Positions 32,380-40,693 of a DNA stretch of 50,408 bases are shown piece by piece; within the stretch, counting starts at the first letter, position 1; each line of letters begins with the position of its first letter. A program made the position numbers and the translations under genes. Origin of the DNA: Acidobacteriota bacterium. Lineage in GTDB: Bacteria > Acidobacteriota > Terriglobia > UBA7540. The notes under the pieces are model-generated. The model was not told the origin of the DNA and did not search any database. It saw only the letters and a list, made by a program, of their open reading frames with translations. The DNA lies in the NCBI GenBank assembly GCA_003165315.1, contig PLSX01000242.1, forward strand, positions 1 through 50,408, written 5' to 3'.

Positions 32380-32725
32380 TCTTCCCCCCCCTGAAATTGC
32401 TTTGTTACGCCCTGCCGCGATAAGGGTGTGGCTCGGTTTCTGACCGCCTGCCGGCGTTTTGAGAGCGCCGTTGCAAGCACTTTCGATCTGTGGACTCCCA
32501 AGCCCACCGAAGCATACACCGATTGCGCGTGGTCTGTGCCTTGTTTTTTGCAGATTTGTTCTATTGGGAGCCAATCCGGCGGGTAACGATTAAATGGGGA
32601 GCGGAGAGAATTCAAAATCGCTGCAAGGTCCGTACGTCGCAACCTCATCGAGTGGCCAAGGACAGCGGTCCCGGCCACTCGATTGATCCATAAAAGCCAT
32701 CAACGAAAACTGTCAAACCCCAAAA
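32380..32725. other. Intergenic region between NO reductase and hydrolase genes
   Basis: About 345 bases. It holds the ribosome-binding site of the hydrolase gene and one long hairpin (32648-32682). No gene is supported. Confidence 0.45.
32648..32682 (-). terminator. Hairpin after the NO reductase gene
   Basis: Ten-base arms TCGAGTGGCC and GGCCACTCGA enclose a 15-base centre that itself can pair (GGAC...GTCC). It starts 44 bases past the stop at 32726, in the right place for a terminator, though there is no T-run. Confidence 0.45.
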
Positions 32726-35023
32726 CTACTTTGTCGGTAGCGGAGGCGGCTGCATATGTTGGCGCACTTCCCATTCACCCTCCGCCACGTAACCTTCTTT
32801 GTCATAGGAATGCCCGGTGACCAAGCCCAGGATGAACCAGCCCAGCACCAGAGCCCCGGCGGCGAAGATCGTATCGCCAATCATTCGCATCCAGCGAAGT
32901 TGATTCATTCCCGGGGAGTGGAGAAACTCCGCCGAGCGGGCATACCACGTGCCATATTGAACCGACGCCCACGCCTGCATGAGCCCGATGGGAAGCACGC
33001 TGATCAGCACCATCAGTGCCAGGCCGATGTTGATGGCCCAGAAAGAGAACCACAACGGCCAGTTCTTCCACGCTTTGCCCGGACGCAGGGCGCGCAGGCA
33101 GAAGAGCATCAGGCCCAGACCCAACATGCCATACACTCCAAAGAGTGCCGTGTGAGCGTGCACTGCTGTTGTGTTCAATCCCTGCATGTAATAGAGGGCA
33201 ACCGGCGGATTGATAAGGAATCCAAAGAGTCCCGCGCCCACAAAATTCCAGAATGCCACGGCCACAAAGAAGTAGATGGGCCATTTGTAGGCGGTCACCC
33301 AGATGTGCTGCTGGCGCGAGCGCGCGAGCCGAATGTTCTCCCACGCTTCAAAGCCTATCAGCACCAGAGGAACAACCTCCAGCGCGCTGAACACGGCGCC
33401 GAGCCCAAGCACGATGTTCGGGGTCCCGGCAAAATAGAGGTGGTGGAATGTACCGATAATCCCTCCGGATAGAAACACCGCGGTGGAGAACATGACTGCC
33501 CGCGTGGCGGTGGGAACCGAGAGCAACTTTAACCGCGTGAGGAGGAATGCAATCACCACAGTAGCGAAGACCTCAAAAAAGCCTTCCACCCAGAGGTGTA
33601 CAACCCACCAGCGCCAATACTCAGCCGTCACCAGGTTGCTGCGCTGGCCATACATCAATCCCGCCGCATAAAACAAGGGGATGGCGATGCTGGAGAGCAG
33701 AAACATCAGGAGCAGCGCATGGCTTTGATCCCGCTTGGCCAGTGCCGGTTTGAGCGCGCGCCACATCAGCCATAACCAAAAAGTCAGCCCGCCAAATAAC
33801 AGGATTTGCCAAACCCGACCCAGGTCAACATATTCGTACCCTTGCGTCCCGAACCAGAACCACATATTTCCAAGCTTGTGCTCAATGCTCAGCCACTCTC
33901 CCGCGAGAGAGCCGACCACAACGAAAATGAGCGCGCCAAAGAGAACGTTGACGCCCAGCCGCTGCCCCTTGGGTTCAGCCCCGCTGACAGCGGGAGCAAT
34001 ATAAAGCCCCGTGGCGAGCCAAGCAGTGGCAATCCAGAAGAGACCGATCTGCAGATGCCACGTTCGCGTCACGCTGTAAGGCAGCCAGCGATCCAGCGGG
34101 ATACCATAAAAACCGGAGCCTTCTACGCCATAATGCGCGGTGAGAGCGCCTAGTCCCACCTGCACCACCCAGAGCGCGGCAACCACGAAGAAATACTTGA
34201 TGGTAGCTCGCTGCGACGGCGTTGGATGAAGGCCCAGGAGCGGATCGTTTTCCGGAAGCAGTTCGTCCGCGACGGTGCGGGGTTGCGAAGCAAAATACCA
34301 GACCATACCGCCCACGCCTGCCAGCAGGAGAACAAAGCTGATGATGCTCCACACAATGGCGCCGCTAGTGGGCTGATTTCCGATCAGGGGTTCGTGCGGC
34401 CAATTTTGAGTGTAAGTCGCGTCCGACCCGGGGCGATTGGTGGAAGCGGCCCAGGCCGTCCACCAGAAGAACGCGCTCAGGGCCCGTAACTTTTGCGGAT
34501 CACTCAGGGCGCCCCTTTGGATCGCGTAATTGTTCCGCCCGTTGGTGAAAACGTCGGAGTAGTGGGCGTGCAGTTCATCGAAGGCCCCGGCAATTACAGG
34601 ATCGATTGTAATCTTGCCCGTAGCAGGGTCGTAGGTATTGCGGCGAATGATCTCCTGCAAGCGTGCGCGTAGGGCAGCCTGCTGCTCAATACCCAGCGCG
34701 GTATAATTCCGGGCTCCGCAATCTTTTGCCCAATGGTCAAGAATGAAGACGCACTCACGGTGCAGCCAATCGGCCGTCCAATCGGGCGCAACGTAGGAAC
34801 CGTGCCCCCAGATGGTACCAATCTCCTGCCCACCAATCGATTGCCACGCACCCTGACCGTCCTGAATGGTGGTCCCGTCGAACAATACTTTTCCGTCCGT
34901 GGTAACAACTTGTGATGGAATCGGCGGGGCGCTCTTGAGGACCTTGTAACCCACGCCTCCCAATACCGCGAAGGAGATCGCAATCACGAAGCCCAGAGCA
35001 ATCCACAATTTCTTGTAGCCCAT
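32726..35023 (-). CDS. norZ: Quinol-dependent nitric oxide reductase (qNOR)
   Basis: 765 residues from the ATG at 35023 (AAAGGTG upstream). One membrane helix (LWIALGFVIAISFAVLGGVGYKV) is followed by the large periplasmic domain (IGGQEIGTIWGHGSYVAPDWTADWLHREC) characteristic of the fused quinol type, without CxxCH heme-c motifs. About twelve more helices carry the haem-copper-type histidines: HLQIGLFW, HLWVEGFFEVFATVV (with the Glu of the non-heme iron site), GTFHHLYFAGTP and HTALFGVYGMLGLG. It reduces two NO to N2O with electrons from quinol in the inner membrane and can serve detoxification or denitrification. Its neighbours RIC, two Crp/Fnr regulators and a ferredoxin gene support a role in NO stress. 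A perfect palindrome lies about 50 bases upstream of the start. Confidence 0.93.
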   Translation of the reverse strand: MGYKKLWIALGFVIAISFAVLGGVGYKVLKSAPPIPSQVVTTDGKVLFDGTTIQDGQGAWQSIGGQEIGTIWGHGSYVAPDWTADWLHRECVFILDHWAKDCGARNYTALGIEQQAALRARLQEIIRRNTYDPATGKITIDPVIAGAFDELHAHYSDVFTNGRNNYAIQRGALSDPQKLRALSAFFWWTAWAASTNRPGSDATYTQNWPHEPLIGNQPTSGAIVWSIISFVLLLAGVGGMVWYFASQPRTVADELLPENDPLLGLHPTPSQRATIKYFFVVAALWVVQVGLGALTAHYGVEGSGFYGIPLDRWLPYSVTRTWHLQIGLFWIATAWLATGLYIAPAVSGAEPKGQRLGVNVLFGALIFVVVGSLAGEWLSIEHKLGNMWFWFGTQGYEYVDLGRVWQILLFGGLTFWLWLMWRALKPALAKRDQSHALLLMFLLSSIAIPLFYAAGLMYGQRSNLVTAEYWRWWVVHLWVEGFFEVFATVVIAFLLTRLKLLSVPTATRAVMFSTAVFLSGGIIGTFHHLYFAGTPNIVLGLGAVFSALEVVPLVLIGFEAWENIRLARSRQQHIWVTAYKWPIYFFVAVAFWNFVGAGLFGFLINPPVALYYMQGLNTTAVHAHTALFGVYGMLGLGLMLFCLRALRPGKAWKNWPLWFSFWAINIGLALMVLISVLPIGLMQAWASVQYGTWYARSAEFLHSPGMNQLRWMRMIGDTIFAAGALVLGWFILGLVTGHSYDKEGYVAEGEWEVRQHMQPPPLPTK

Positions 35024-35073
35024 GGTGGAACACCTTTCAAAGATATATTTGTTCGCGGACTGGGCCGCCCTGA

Positions 35074-35092
35074 TGTATCGCAACGCGATACA
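35074..35092. promoter_or_regulatory. Palindromic operator candidate upstream of qNOR
   Basis: TGTATCGC-AAC-GCGATACA is a perfect 8+3+8 inverted repeat, with GA before it (GATGTATC half-site). It lies about 50 bases upstream of the qNOR start. The GATGTAT half recalls NsrR-type NO-repressor half-sites, but the match is loose and no Rrf2 gene is in the window; the Crp/Fnr proteins encoded nearby are alternatives. Confidence 0.5.
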
Positions 35093-35156
35093 CTATACTC
35101 CAAAAACGGAAGGCCGTCGTACAACACCTGGAATTAATTGTCTCTCAAACCCTGAC

Positions 35157-35216
35157 CCCGCGGCCGCGTAGCTCCCGCATGCCACCGGCATGCATCTGTT
35201 TCATTTGCGGCCGCGG
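35157..35216. repeat. Diverged RAYT-type REP with inner hairpin
   Basis: GCGGCCGCGTAGCTCCCGC matches the REP core GCGGCCGCGAAGCTGCCGC of the transposase at 5745 in 17 of 19 bases. The far arm TGCGGCCGCGG is complementary. Between them lies GCATGCC-ACC-GGCATGC (35177-35193). It stands between the qNOR and RIC genes. Confidence 0.5.
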
Positions 35217-35239
35217 CACAGGCGAAGGATCGTCAGATA

Positions 35240-35965
35240 TCAGTTTGCTTGCTCCAGCGCAATCGCCCGCGGAAACAGAATGTTGTTCTCAAGGTGGATG
35301 TGCTGGTGAAGGTCGGCTTCCAATTCCGCCAAAGTTTTGTAGAGGGTTTGATAACTCACGCATCCATCTGCTGGAGCCTGGTAACCATTGCTAATGGCGC
35401 GCAAGGTGCGCAGGGCGGCGCCGGCGGAATCATGCTCATGCTCCATCATGGCGACGGGATTCTGCACGGTGCCGAACGGCGGCGGCAGGACAGGCTCATG
35501 CTGAAACACGGACTCCTCCATCCTCTCCACATAGGGAAACAGCACCATCTCTTCCTTCATCAGGTGGGTGGTAAGTTCATCGGCCAGGCTCTGAAACGTA
35601 GTTCGAAGCGCCAATAGTTCGGGGTGGTTAATTCCGTGGACCGAACAAACTTTGTCGAACAAAGGGCGGAGACGCGCAATCTCCTGGCGGGTGTAATGGT
35701 GGTGCGTGCTCTTGATGTGTGAAATCAGATCAGCAAGAGGAGCCTCCTGCCAATTGATTTCGCCGGCAGTGGCATCCCCGGATTGCTCCGCCACTTCCAG
35801 CGCGTCCACGACATTATTGACCGGAACGCCGGCCCCTCGGCAGGCTTGTTCCAGAGTCTGCTTACCACCGCAACAATAGTCGATGCCCAATGATTCAAAT
35901 ACCCTTGCAGCGCCCGGCCTTTCCATCGCCAATTCCCGCACCGTCTTTTCCATCGTCACACTCAT
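35240..35965 (-). CDS. scdA: RIC/ScdA-type di-iron Fe-S cluster repair protein
   Basis: 241 residues from the ATG at 35965, preceded by GAGGAGGAATCG, an excellent ribosome-binding site; an earlier in-frame ATG (35992) lacks one. Residues 1-60 are the ScdA_N domain (VRELAMERPGAARVFESLGI, DYCCGGKQTLEQAC, with C31/C32). The rest is a hemerythrin-like four-helix bundle with iron-ligand His/Glu residues (HHHYTRQEIARL, HGINHPELLALR, ADELTTHLMKEEMVLFPYVE, MEHEHDSAGAALRTL, HQHIHLENNILFPRA). It repairs iron-sulfur clusters damaged by NO or oxidants in the cytoplasm. It is encoded upstream of qNOR and downstream of the two Crp/Fnr genes on the same strand, consistent with an NO-response group. Family call firm. 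Confidence 0.92.
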   Translation of the reverse strand: MSVTMEKTVRELAMERPGAARVFESLGIDYCCGGKQTLEQACRGAGVPVNNVVDALEVAEQSGDATAGEINWQEAPLADLISHIKSTHHHYTRQEIARLRPLFDKVCSVHGINHPELLALRTTFQSLADELTTHLMKEEMVLFPYVERMEESVFQHEPVLPPPFGTVQNPVAMMEHEHDSAGAALRTLRAISNGYQAPADGCVSYQTLYKTLAELEADLHQHIHLENNILFPRAIALEQAN

Positions 35966-36048
35966 CGATTCCTCCTCGCGCCGCAGGGTCAATGCCTTGA
36001 GGCCGCGCTTGATGGCTTCATGTTAGGGGCGTGATGAAGTCCTGCCGA

Positions 36049-36060
36049 TGACTTTTGTCA
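36049..36060. promoter_or_regulatory. TGAC-TTTT-GTCA site upstream of RIC gene
   Basis: A four-plus-four inverted repeat 84 bases before the RIC start. It resembles Crp/Fnr-class half-site spacing (TGAC-N4-GTCA). A near match lies at 37744. Two Crp/Fnr genes are adjacent. Confidence 0.4.
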
Positions 36061-36191
36061 CGGGGGGACGGACGAGGTTTCAGGTGCCAGGCGTCAGCGA
36101 GAGACAAACACGTGGCCCCGGTGGGCAACGATTTTCAAATTTGGAGTTTGGGTTTTCGATTGTTAGTGCTGACCGAGACCGAAAAAAGTTG

Positions 36192-36905
36192 TTACTCCGT
36201 CGCTTCGTTCTCGCTTTCGAGAGCCTTCTGGTTGCAGATTAGAACGTCGCGCCCGTCGATTTTCAGCATTCCCTCTGCCTGCAAACGGGAGAGGTTGCGC
36301 GAAACCAGTTCTCGGACGGTGCCAATTTGGGCTGCTAATTCCTGGTTGGTAGTGGGCAGGGAGACTTTCACACCCTCCGCCGTGCGAATACCGGATTTTT
36401 GCGCGAGGCGCAGGATATAGGAAGCCAGTCGGTGGCGTACTGTGGTGAACGACAACTCTTCAATGATTCCCACCAGTCGGCGAAGACGAGCGCCCACCAC
36501 CCGCAATACCTTAAGGGAAACCTGGGGATGGGCAAGGCAGAGCGCCTGAAAATCCTGCTTGCTCACAAAAAGCAAAGTTACTTCGTCGATCGCGGTTGCC
36601 GATGCAGGATAATTTCCCCCATCAAAAACAGGCAATTCAGCAATGGAACCGCCCGGCCCATCAATGCTGAGGACTTGTTCGCGCCCGTTGGGAGAGCTTT
36701 TGAAGATACGGACATTCCCGGACTCAACCACGTAAAGCCCGGAACAGGGCTCGCCTTCGCCAAACACCATCTCGCCCGCCGAGTAGTGACGGGAAACGGT
36801 GCGCGAGGCAAGGAAACCCAGTTCGCACTCCGTCAAGCCGGAGAAGATCGGCACTCTCGCCAGAGTCTGCCCATGTTTTGATGTGGAGTCCGGCATGGTT
36901 GGCAT
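36192..36905 (-). CDS. Crp/Fnr-family transcription regulator A
   Basis: 237 residues. The cyclic-nucleotide-binding-like domain spans about 15-130 (VPIFSGLTECELGFLASRTV, GEPCSGLYVVESGNVRIFK, PASATAIDEVTLLFVSKQDF). The winged helix-turn-helix is TTNQELAAQIGTVRELVSRNLSRLQAEGML. It lacks the N-terminal Cys set of oxygen-sensing FNR, so it is more likely a heme-, NO- or ligand-sensing member (DNR/HcpR-like behaviour is possible). It lies 18 bases downstream of a paralogue on the same strand and shares the recognition segment GTVRxLVSRNL with it, so both may read similar sites. Neighbouring NO-defence genes are the likely targets. Confidence 0.85.
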   Translation of the reverse strand: MPTMPDSTSKHGQTLARVPIFSGLTECELGFLASRTVSRHYSAGEMVFGEGEPCSGLYVVESGNVRIFKSSPNGREQVLSIDGPGGSIAELPVFDGGNYPASATAIDEVTLLFVSKQDFQALCLAHPQVSLKVLRVVGARLRRLVGIIEELSFTTVRHRLASYILRLAQKSGIRTAEGVKVSLPTTNQELAAQIGTVRELVSRNLSRLQAEGMLKIDGRDVLICNQKALESENEATE

Positions 36906-36923
36906 TCTATCGGCCCCCCGGGA

Positions 36924-37697
36924 CTACCCCCCAGAAGCGCGTTTGGCGCCGGAAACCTGTGCTTCCAATTCGGCGATATCAAGCACGATCACCTTGCGCC
37001 GCTCCAGGCGGATGATGCCGCGATCAACAAAGCGCCGCAGGTTACGCGAAACCAGGTCGCGCACGGTACCGATCTCCGCGCCGATCTCCTGATTGGTTTC
37101 TTCCAGTGGGAACTCAATTCCCCGCCGGGTTCTAACGCCCAGCTTCAGAGCGCGGTCACGCAAGAAACGGGCCAGACGGTGGCTGACCTCTTTGAGGGAA
37201 AGCTCTTCCACCAGGCTGGTGAGGTACCGGAAGCGCCATGCAAGCGAGCGAATGACGGCAAATGATACCTCGGAATTCCGCTGGCATAATTCAAGAAATT
37301 CACGCTTGGGCAGAAAAAGAAGAGTGGAATCCTCTGCCGCGAGGGCGGAGGCCGGAAAGGTCCCGCCGTCGAAAACGGAAAGCTCACCCACGGTCGAGCC
37401 AGCGCGTTCGTTCACCAGAACCTGCTCGCGCCCGTTTTCCGCCATCTTAAAGAGTTTAATGGTGCCCGACTGCACCACAAAGAGTCCTTCGCAGGGGTCT
37501 CCCTCGGCCACCAGCATCTCGTCTTTGGGGATGCGCCGGACCACACAATGGCTGGCGAGGATTTTCAACTCCTCCGGCGGCAATACAGCGAAAAATGAAA
37601 CCCGGCGTAAGGCTTCCACCGGATCCAGAGCGGGAATAACCATCATCCTAAGCTCGGTGGGCATAACGCGCGACTCAACCTCAATCTTGGATATCAT
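36924..37697 (-). CDS. Crp/Fnr-family transcription regulator B
   Basis: 257 residues, start ATG 37697, with an alternative at MPTELRMM eleven codons later. The effector domain shows VSFFAVLPPEELKILASHCV, GDPCEGLFVVQSGTIKLFK, REQVLVNERAGSTVGELSVF and STLLFLPKREFLELC. The helix-turn-helix is ETNQEIGAEIGTVRDLVSRNLRRFVDRGI, followed by the wing IRLERRKVIVLD. It has only scattered Cys residues (ASHCV, LCQRN) and no FNR cluster motif. It is the first gene of the minus-strand series regulator B, regulator A, RIC, qNOR, and is divergent from the 7Fe ferredoxin gene. The 146-base gap to that gene holds a TGAC-type palindrome, consistent with autoregulation or shared control. Confidence 0.85.
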   Translation of the reverse strand: MISKIEVESRVMPTELRMMVIPALDPVEALRRVSFFAVLPPEELKILASHCVVRRIPKDEMLVAEGDPCEGLFVVQSGTIKLFKMAENGREQVLVNERAGSTVGELSVFDGGTFPASALAAEDSTLLFLPKREFLELCQRNSEVSFAVIRSLAWRFRYLTSLVEELSLKEVSHRLARFLRDRALKLGVRTRRGIEFPLEETNQEIGAEIGTVRDLVSRNLRRFVDRGIIRLERRKVIVLDIAELEAQVSGAKRASGG

Positions 37698-37743
37698 CAG
37701 GAGCCCAGACCCTTCAGGTTATCAAAACCTGCCCTGAAAGGCA

Positions 37744-37755
37744 CGACTTAAGTCA
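37744..37755. promoter_or_regulatory. CGAC-TTAA-GTCA site between regulator B and ferredoxin
   Basis: The core GACTTAAGTC is a perfect ten-base palindrome and the flanks fit TGAC-N4-GTCA in one half. It lies in the divergent promoter region, 47 bases before regulator B's start and 89 bases before the ferredoxin start. Confidence 0.4.
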
Positions 37756-37843
37756 TCGCGCCGTATTGCACCATCTGCTATGGTTTTAGCAACGAGGGCC
37801 AAAACTGCTCGGAAAAATTGAAAGACCCTCTGGAGGAAGTTTC

Positions 37844-38104
37844 ATGGCGTATATTATCGCTGAGCCTTGTATCAATACCAAAGACACCGCCTGCGTGGAC
37901 GTTTGCCCGGTTGACTGCATTCACCCCCGCAAAGACGAGGCAAACTTCGCGGAATTGCCCATGCTCTATATCGACCCGATTGAGTGCATTGACTGTGGCG
38001 CGTGCGTCCCCGTCTGCCCCGTCTCCGCTATCTTCCCGCTGGATGACCTGCCGGAAAAGTGGAAGAGCTTCACTGAAGTCAACGCCCAGTATTACCAGAA
38101 ATAA
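37844..38104 (+). CDS. 7Fe-type ferredoxin
   Basis: 86 residues with a strong GGAGGAAG site before the ATG. Cys positions are C9, C17, C21, C25 and C48, C51, C54, C58. The first motif has a seven-residue gap (C9-x7-C17), the form that binds a 3Fe-4S cluster along with a 4Fe-4S cluster in FdxA-type proteins. The sequence MAYIIAEPCINTKDTACVDVCPVDCIHP is typical. The C-terminal extension (WKSFTEVNAQYYQK) is also family-like. It carries electrons in the cytoplasm. Divergent from regulator B and near RIC and qNOR, it may be induced with them, possibly as an electron source under NO or low-oxygen stress. Confidence 0.92.
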   Translation: MAYIIAEPCINTKDTACVDVCPVDCIHPRKDEANFAELPMLYIDPIECIDCGACVPVCPVSAIFPLDDLPEKWKSFTEVNAQYYQK

Positions 38105-38312
38105 GATCGCTGCCCCTGAACGATACGCGCGACGCGCCGAAGAAAGCCGCCGCGCGTACTTGGGATCATCACGGATCCCTAAAATAAATCCCCATCGGCT
38201 ACCAGCTGAAACATTGCCAGGTCGGTGACGACGGTCCGTGCCGCCTTGGGATTTTTACCGTCCACAGTTTGCACCCCCCCCGCCCCCTTTTTAAGCCCCC
38301 CCAAGCCGTTGG

Positions 38313-38321
38313 TGCTATACT
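38313..38321 (+). promoter_or_regulatory. Extended -10 promoter candidate for GH92 gene
   Basis: TGCTATACT (extended -10) sits 45 bases before the GH92 start and just after a C-rich region with an eight-base C run (38274-38281). No clear -35 is visible. Confidence 0.35.
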
Positions 38322-38366
38322 CGGTGGCGTTGTGCCACGCCAATTCTCGCCAGGATGGAAAATCTC

Positions 38367-40625
38367 ATGAAAATCCGATCTCAAATTGCCTTCTTAACGG
38401 CATTTATCATTGGGGCGCTCGCGCCCGCGGCCCTGGGGCAAACCCGGCAGCCGGTGGATTACGTTGACCCGCACATCGGCAGCATCTCCTATCTTCTTCA
38501 GTCGGTACCGCCCACTGTGCAACTCCCCTTCGGAATGCTGCGGATGGCCCCGTTAACCAGCCCTGGGATTTCCGACTCCTACTTGGGGGAAAAGATTTAT
38601 GGATTTCCGGTGGATGGCGTCGTCGTGATGCCCACGGCCGGACCGGTGGAAACCGACCCCGAAAAAATTGCCTCCCCCTACGACCACGACTTTGAGACCG
38701 CCACGCCTTACTCCTACGCGGTGACGCTGGAGAAGACCGGAACGCAGGCGGAGTTTACCGTAACGCAGCAAGCGGCCTACTTCCGCTTCACTTATCCGAG
38801 CGCGAATGAGCGCCACATAATGATTCGCGCGATGCAAGGCGGAAGGCTGACCGCCGATCCTGCTCATTCGGTGGTTTCGGGATTTGAAGTGGTTTACGGC
38901 GCCCGGCACTACTTCTACGCCGAATCGTCACATCCCTTCACGGTGTGGGGCGCCTGGCAGGGAAGCACCGTAACTCCGGGGCTCACGAATGTAACCGGCA
39001 GCCGCATCGGCGTAGCCGTGAACTTTGCCGATTCAGAGGCCAACCCGTTTGAATGGCGTGTGGGCACATCCTACATCAGCGTTGAACAAGCGCACAGAAA
39101 TTTGGCGGAGCAGATCCCGGCATGGGATTTCGATGCCGTCAAGAGCCACGCACGCGGCAGCTGGAACCAGGCATTGGGGAAGATTTCTGTAACCGGCCGC
39201 AGCGAAGATGAGAAGACGATCTTCTACACGGCACTCTGCCGCTCGCTCTGGGGTATGGCCAACATCACCGAGGACGGCAGGTATTATAGCGGATACGACA
39301 AGCAGGTACATTCGAGCGACGGGCACGACTTCTACGTGGATGACAGCTTGTGGGATACCTATCGCTCCGAACACCCGCTGGAGCTTCTGCTCGCGCCCAG
39401 CCGCCAGCTTGACATGGTGCGCTCCTACGTTCGCATGTACGAGCAGGGCGGATGGATGCCGCGCGACCCCACCGTGGGCGGCCGCGGCAATTGGATGATC
39501 GGAAATCATTCCGCCTCGCTCATTGCCGACACCTACGCCAAAGGTTATACCGAGTTCGACGCAGAAAAGGCTTATGAGGGGATTCGAAAGAATGCCACCC
39601 AGGCGAGCGTACTGCCTTGGTACCTGGGATCGCTCACTCCCCTCGACAAGGTTTATCAGGAACGCGGATATTTCCCCGCCCTCGCCAAAGGTGAGAAGGA
39701 GACATCTCCGCTTGTGACACCGGAACGGCGCCAAGCCGTTTCCGTGACCCTGGAAAACAGTTACGATGACTGGTGCGTGGCGCTGATGGCTAAGGCCCTT
39801 CACAAAGACGCGGATTACGCCTACTTCCTGAAGCGCGCGCACGACTACGAAGATGTCTACAATCCCACAATTGGCTTCATGGCGCCGCGAACCATGGATG
39901 GCAAGTGGGTGGTGGGCTTCGATCCCAAGCTAGGCGGCGGGCAAGGCGGCAGGGATTACTTTACCGAAGACAATGGATGGGTTTACTCATTCCACGTCCA
40001 GCATGACGTGGCGGGCCTCATCCAATTGATGGGCGGAAGAGAGCAATTTGTGAAAAGGCTCAATGGGCTGTTCGAGGAACCTTTCGGCGAAGCCAAATTC
40101 AATTTTCTGGCACAATTCCCCGATGCCACCGGCTTGGTCGGCAATTATCCCCAGGGCGATGAACCCAGTTTTCACATCCCCTATCTGTACAATTATGCGG
40201 GTGAGCCATGGATGACCCAGCGCCGCGTTCGTGAACTTATGAGGATATGGTATACCTCCGGCTTGATGGGGCTTCCCGGCGATGAGGATTGGGGCGCCAT
40301 GTCATCCTGGTATGTGTTCAATGCGATGGGATTTTATCCCGTTACACCCGGCAGCCCCACGTACAACGTGGGCAGTCCGATCTTTGATGAAATCGCCATC
40401 TTGCTTGAAAACGGCAAGATCTTTACGATTCGCGCCTTGCAGCAGTCTCCTCACAACAAATACATACAATCTGCGACGCTGAACGGCCAGCCGCTCAACA
40501 AGCCATGGTTCTCTCACTCCGACATCGCTAATGGCGGTACGCTGGTTCTGCAAATGGGACCGCAGCCCAACAAATCCTGGGGAAGCGCACCTGATGCCGC
40601 GCCCCCTTCCATGACGCTGCCGTAA
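38367..40625 (+). CDS. GH92-family alpha-mannosidase
   Basis: About 752 residues from the ATG at 38367 (MKIRSQIAF); AGGATGG stands upstream, whereas the ATG at 38355 is too close to it. A Sec signal peptide is visible (MKIRSQIAFLTAFIIGALAP then AALGQ). The mature part begins VDYVDPHIGS and shows the GH92 two-domain layout: N-terminal beta-sandwich (VQLPFGMLRMAPLTSPG), then an alpha/alpha-barrel with YSGYDKQVHSSDGHDFYVDDSLWDTYRS. The conserved segment GLPGDEDWGAMSSWYVFNAM and GFYPVTPGSPTYNVGSPIFDE carry the catalytic acidic residues region. GH92 enzymes are calcium-dependent exo-alpha-mannosidases. It likely trims mannose from eukaryotic-type or yeast glycans outside the cytoplasm. The linkage is not predictable. 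Confidence 0.92.
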   Translation: MKIRSQIAFLTAFIIGALAPAALGQTRQPVDYVDPHIGSISYLLQSVPPTVQLPFGMLRMAPLTSPGISDSYLGEKIYGFPVDGVVVMPTAGPVETDPEKIASPYDHDFETATPYSYAVTLEKTGTQAEFTVTQQAAYFRFTYPSANERHIMIRAMQGGRLTADPAHSVVSGFEVVYGARHYFYAESSHPFTVWGAWQGSTVTPGLTNVTGSRIGVAVNFADSEANPFEWRVGTSYISVEQAHRNLAEQIPAWDFDAVKSHARGSWNQALGKISVTGRSEDEKTIFYTALCRSLWGMANITEDGRYYSGYDKQVHSSDGHDFYVDDSLWDTYRSEHPLELLLAPSRQLDMVRSYVRMYEQGGWMPRDPTVGGRGNWMIGNHSASLIADTYAKGYTEFDAEKAYEGIRKNATQASVLPWYLGSLTPLDKVYQERGYFPALAKGEKETSPLVTPERRQAVSVTLENSYDDWCVALMAKALHKDADYAYFLKRAHDYEDVYNPTIGFMAPRTMDGKWVVGFDPKLGGGQGGRDYFTEDNGWVYSFHVQHDVAGLIQLMGGREQFVKRLNGLFEEPFGEAKFNFLAQFPDATGLVGNYPQGDEPSFHIPYLYNYAGEPWMTQRRVRELMRIWYTSGLMGLPGDEDWGAMSSWYVFNAMGFYPVTPGSPTYNVGSPIFDEIAILLENGKIFTIRALQQSPHNKYIQSATLNGQPLNKPWFSHSDIANGGTLVLQMGPQPNKSWGSAPDAAPPSMTLP

Positions 40626-40693
40626 ACTGGATTCGTTGTATTGATTGTCCTACCGCACGTGCTGCAACACGTTGCGTACGGGCCAGAAAAGGA

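Noticed and set aside
36055..36420. Plus-strand frame near regulator A
   Set aside because: It overlaps a clear Crp/Fnr gene on the other strand and has no motif.
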